Source: Nitrospinota bacterium
GTDB lineage: Bacteria; Tectomicrobia; Entotheonellia; J063
Length of the DNA stretch: 16,209 bases
Assembly: GCA_003696125.1 (NCBI GenBank)
Contig: RFHZ01000302.1
Coordinates: forward strand, 1-16,209
Reading direction: 5' to 3'
Position numbers and translations under genes: made by a program. The notes beneath the pieces are model-generated. The model did no database searches. It worked only from the letters and a program-made list of their open reading frames with translations, and had not been told where the DNA came from. Below, piece after piece: positions 15,739 through 16,209 of the stretch; the stretch's first letter is position 1, and each line of letters begins with the position of its first letter.

Positions 15739-16209
15739 TCAGGCTCCTTTGTGCTTGAGTGCTGCCCGGATGAAATCGCGGAAGAGGGGATGAGGGTCAC
15801 GGGGAGTCGATTTAAATTCGGGATGGAATTGTCCAGCCACAAACCAGGGGTGATCGGCCAGCTCAACGATCTCCACCAGTTGCCCGTCAGGGGAGAGACC
15901 GGTTATGCGCATGCCGGCCTTCTCCAGTTGTTCGCGATAGGCATTATTCACCTCATAGCGGTGCCGGTGCCGTTCAGAGATACACTCGCTGCCGTACGCC
16001 GTATAGGCGAGGGAATCGACTCGCAGGTGGCAGGGATAGGCTCCCAGGCGCATGGTTCCTCCCTTGGCTTCAATCCCGACCTGGTCTGGCATCAGATCGA
16101 TGACCGGATGGGGGGTATCCGGATCAAATTCCGAGCTGTTGGCATCGGCCAGCCCACAGACGTTCCGGGCCAGTTCGATCACCGCACACTGCATGCCGAG
16201 ACAGATCCC
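15739..16209 (-). CDS. pyrG: CTP synthase, C-terminal glutaminase part (5'-truncated by window edge)
   Basis: The frame is open to the window edge and covers the last 156 residues of a protein normally about 540 long. CTP synthase makes CTP from UTP, ATP and glutamine. The visible part is the class I glutamine amidotransferase domain: GICLGMQ at the very edge carries the nucleophile Cys, and GQFHPEFKS near the end carries the His and Glu of the triad. [14 protein letters not shown] is a strong CTP-synthase signature. It ends with TGA at 15741-15739, one base before the kdsA start. CTP is used to activate Kdo, so the pyrG-kdsA pairing, common in Gram-negatives, makes metabolic sense. The promoter lies outside the window. 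Confidence 0.95.
   Translation of the reverse strand, partial: GICLGMQCAVIELARNVCGLADANSSEFDPDTPHPVIDLMPDQVGIEAKGGTMRLGAYPCHLRVDSLAYTAYGSECISERHRHRYEVNNAYREQLEKAGMRITGLSPDGQLVEIVELADHPWFVAGQFHPEFKSTPRDPHPLFRDFIRAALKHKGA

Noticed and set aside
15738-15866. N-terminal extension of kdsA to 15866
   Set aside because: It lies wholly in the end of pyrG, has no family similarity, and GTG 15737 with AAAGGAG gives the expected length.
1-16209. CRISPR arrays, tRNA or rRNA genes, IS elements, prophage
   Set aside because: No regularly spaced direct repeats, transposase, integrase or recognisable stable RNA genes were found on reading both strands by eye.

Overview
The window looks like part of the chromosome of a Gram-negative bacterium of fairly high GC content. 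The Gram-negative call rests on kdsA (Kdo synthesis for lipopolysaccharide) next to pyrG, plus a PilB/GspE-type secretion ATPase. No phage, IS element, tRNA, rRNA or CRISPR array is visible. The lineage cannot be fixed from sequence alone; an uncultivated Desulfobacterota- or NC10-like group is only a guess.

Layout. (1) 1-1086 (+): the end of a multi-pass membrane protein that starts outside the window. (2) 6219-1114 (-): a three-gene operon, CoA-transferase family III > HyuA > HyuB, probably for an ATP-dependent hydrolysis or carboxylation feeding an acyl-CoA pathway. (3) 6220-6474: a divergent control region with a good sigma70-type promoter and an 11-bp inverted repeat touching its -35 box. 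(4) 6475-8787 (+): an exported Lon-type (S16) protease with a PDZ domain and no AAA+ module. (5) 8788-8982: a leader with a possible promoter and a foldable RNA whose closing helix runs into the ribosome binding site. (6) 8983-12086 (+): a molybdenum hydroxylase large subunit followed by a two-domain rhodanese, closed by a strong hairpin terminator. (7) 12289-14014 (+): a PilB/GspE ATPase broken by one extra base in a run of five Gs. (8) 16209-14056 (-): pyrG (partial) > kdsA > short-chain dehydrogenase.

Main discovery candidate: the rhodanese frame carries an in-frame TGA (11946-11948) exactly where the catalytic cysteine codon belongs. The following 45 codons keep the frame and encode the rest of the active-site loop and the C-terminal domain, to a TAA at 12084-12086. 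The terminator hairpin begins 5 nt after that TAA. UGA is an ordinary stop for pilB, kdsA and pyrG here, so the code is not globally reassigned. The simplest reading is a selenocysteine rhodanese (277 aa, Sec232). It lies directly behind a molybdenum hydroxylase subunit, which invites the idea that it handles sulfur or selenium for that enzyme. The caveats are that no textbook SECIS was found by eye and that the pilB frameshift about 1 kb away shows single-base errors may exist.
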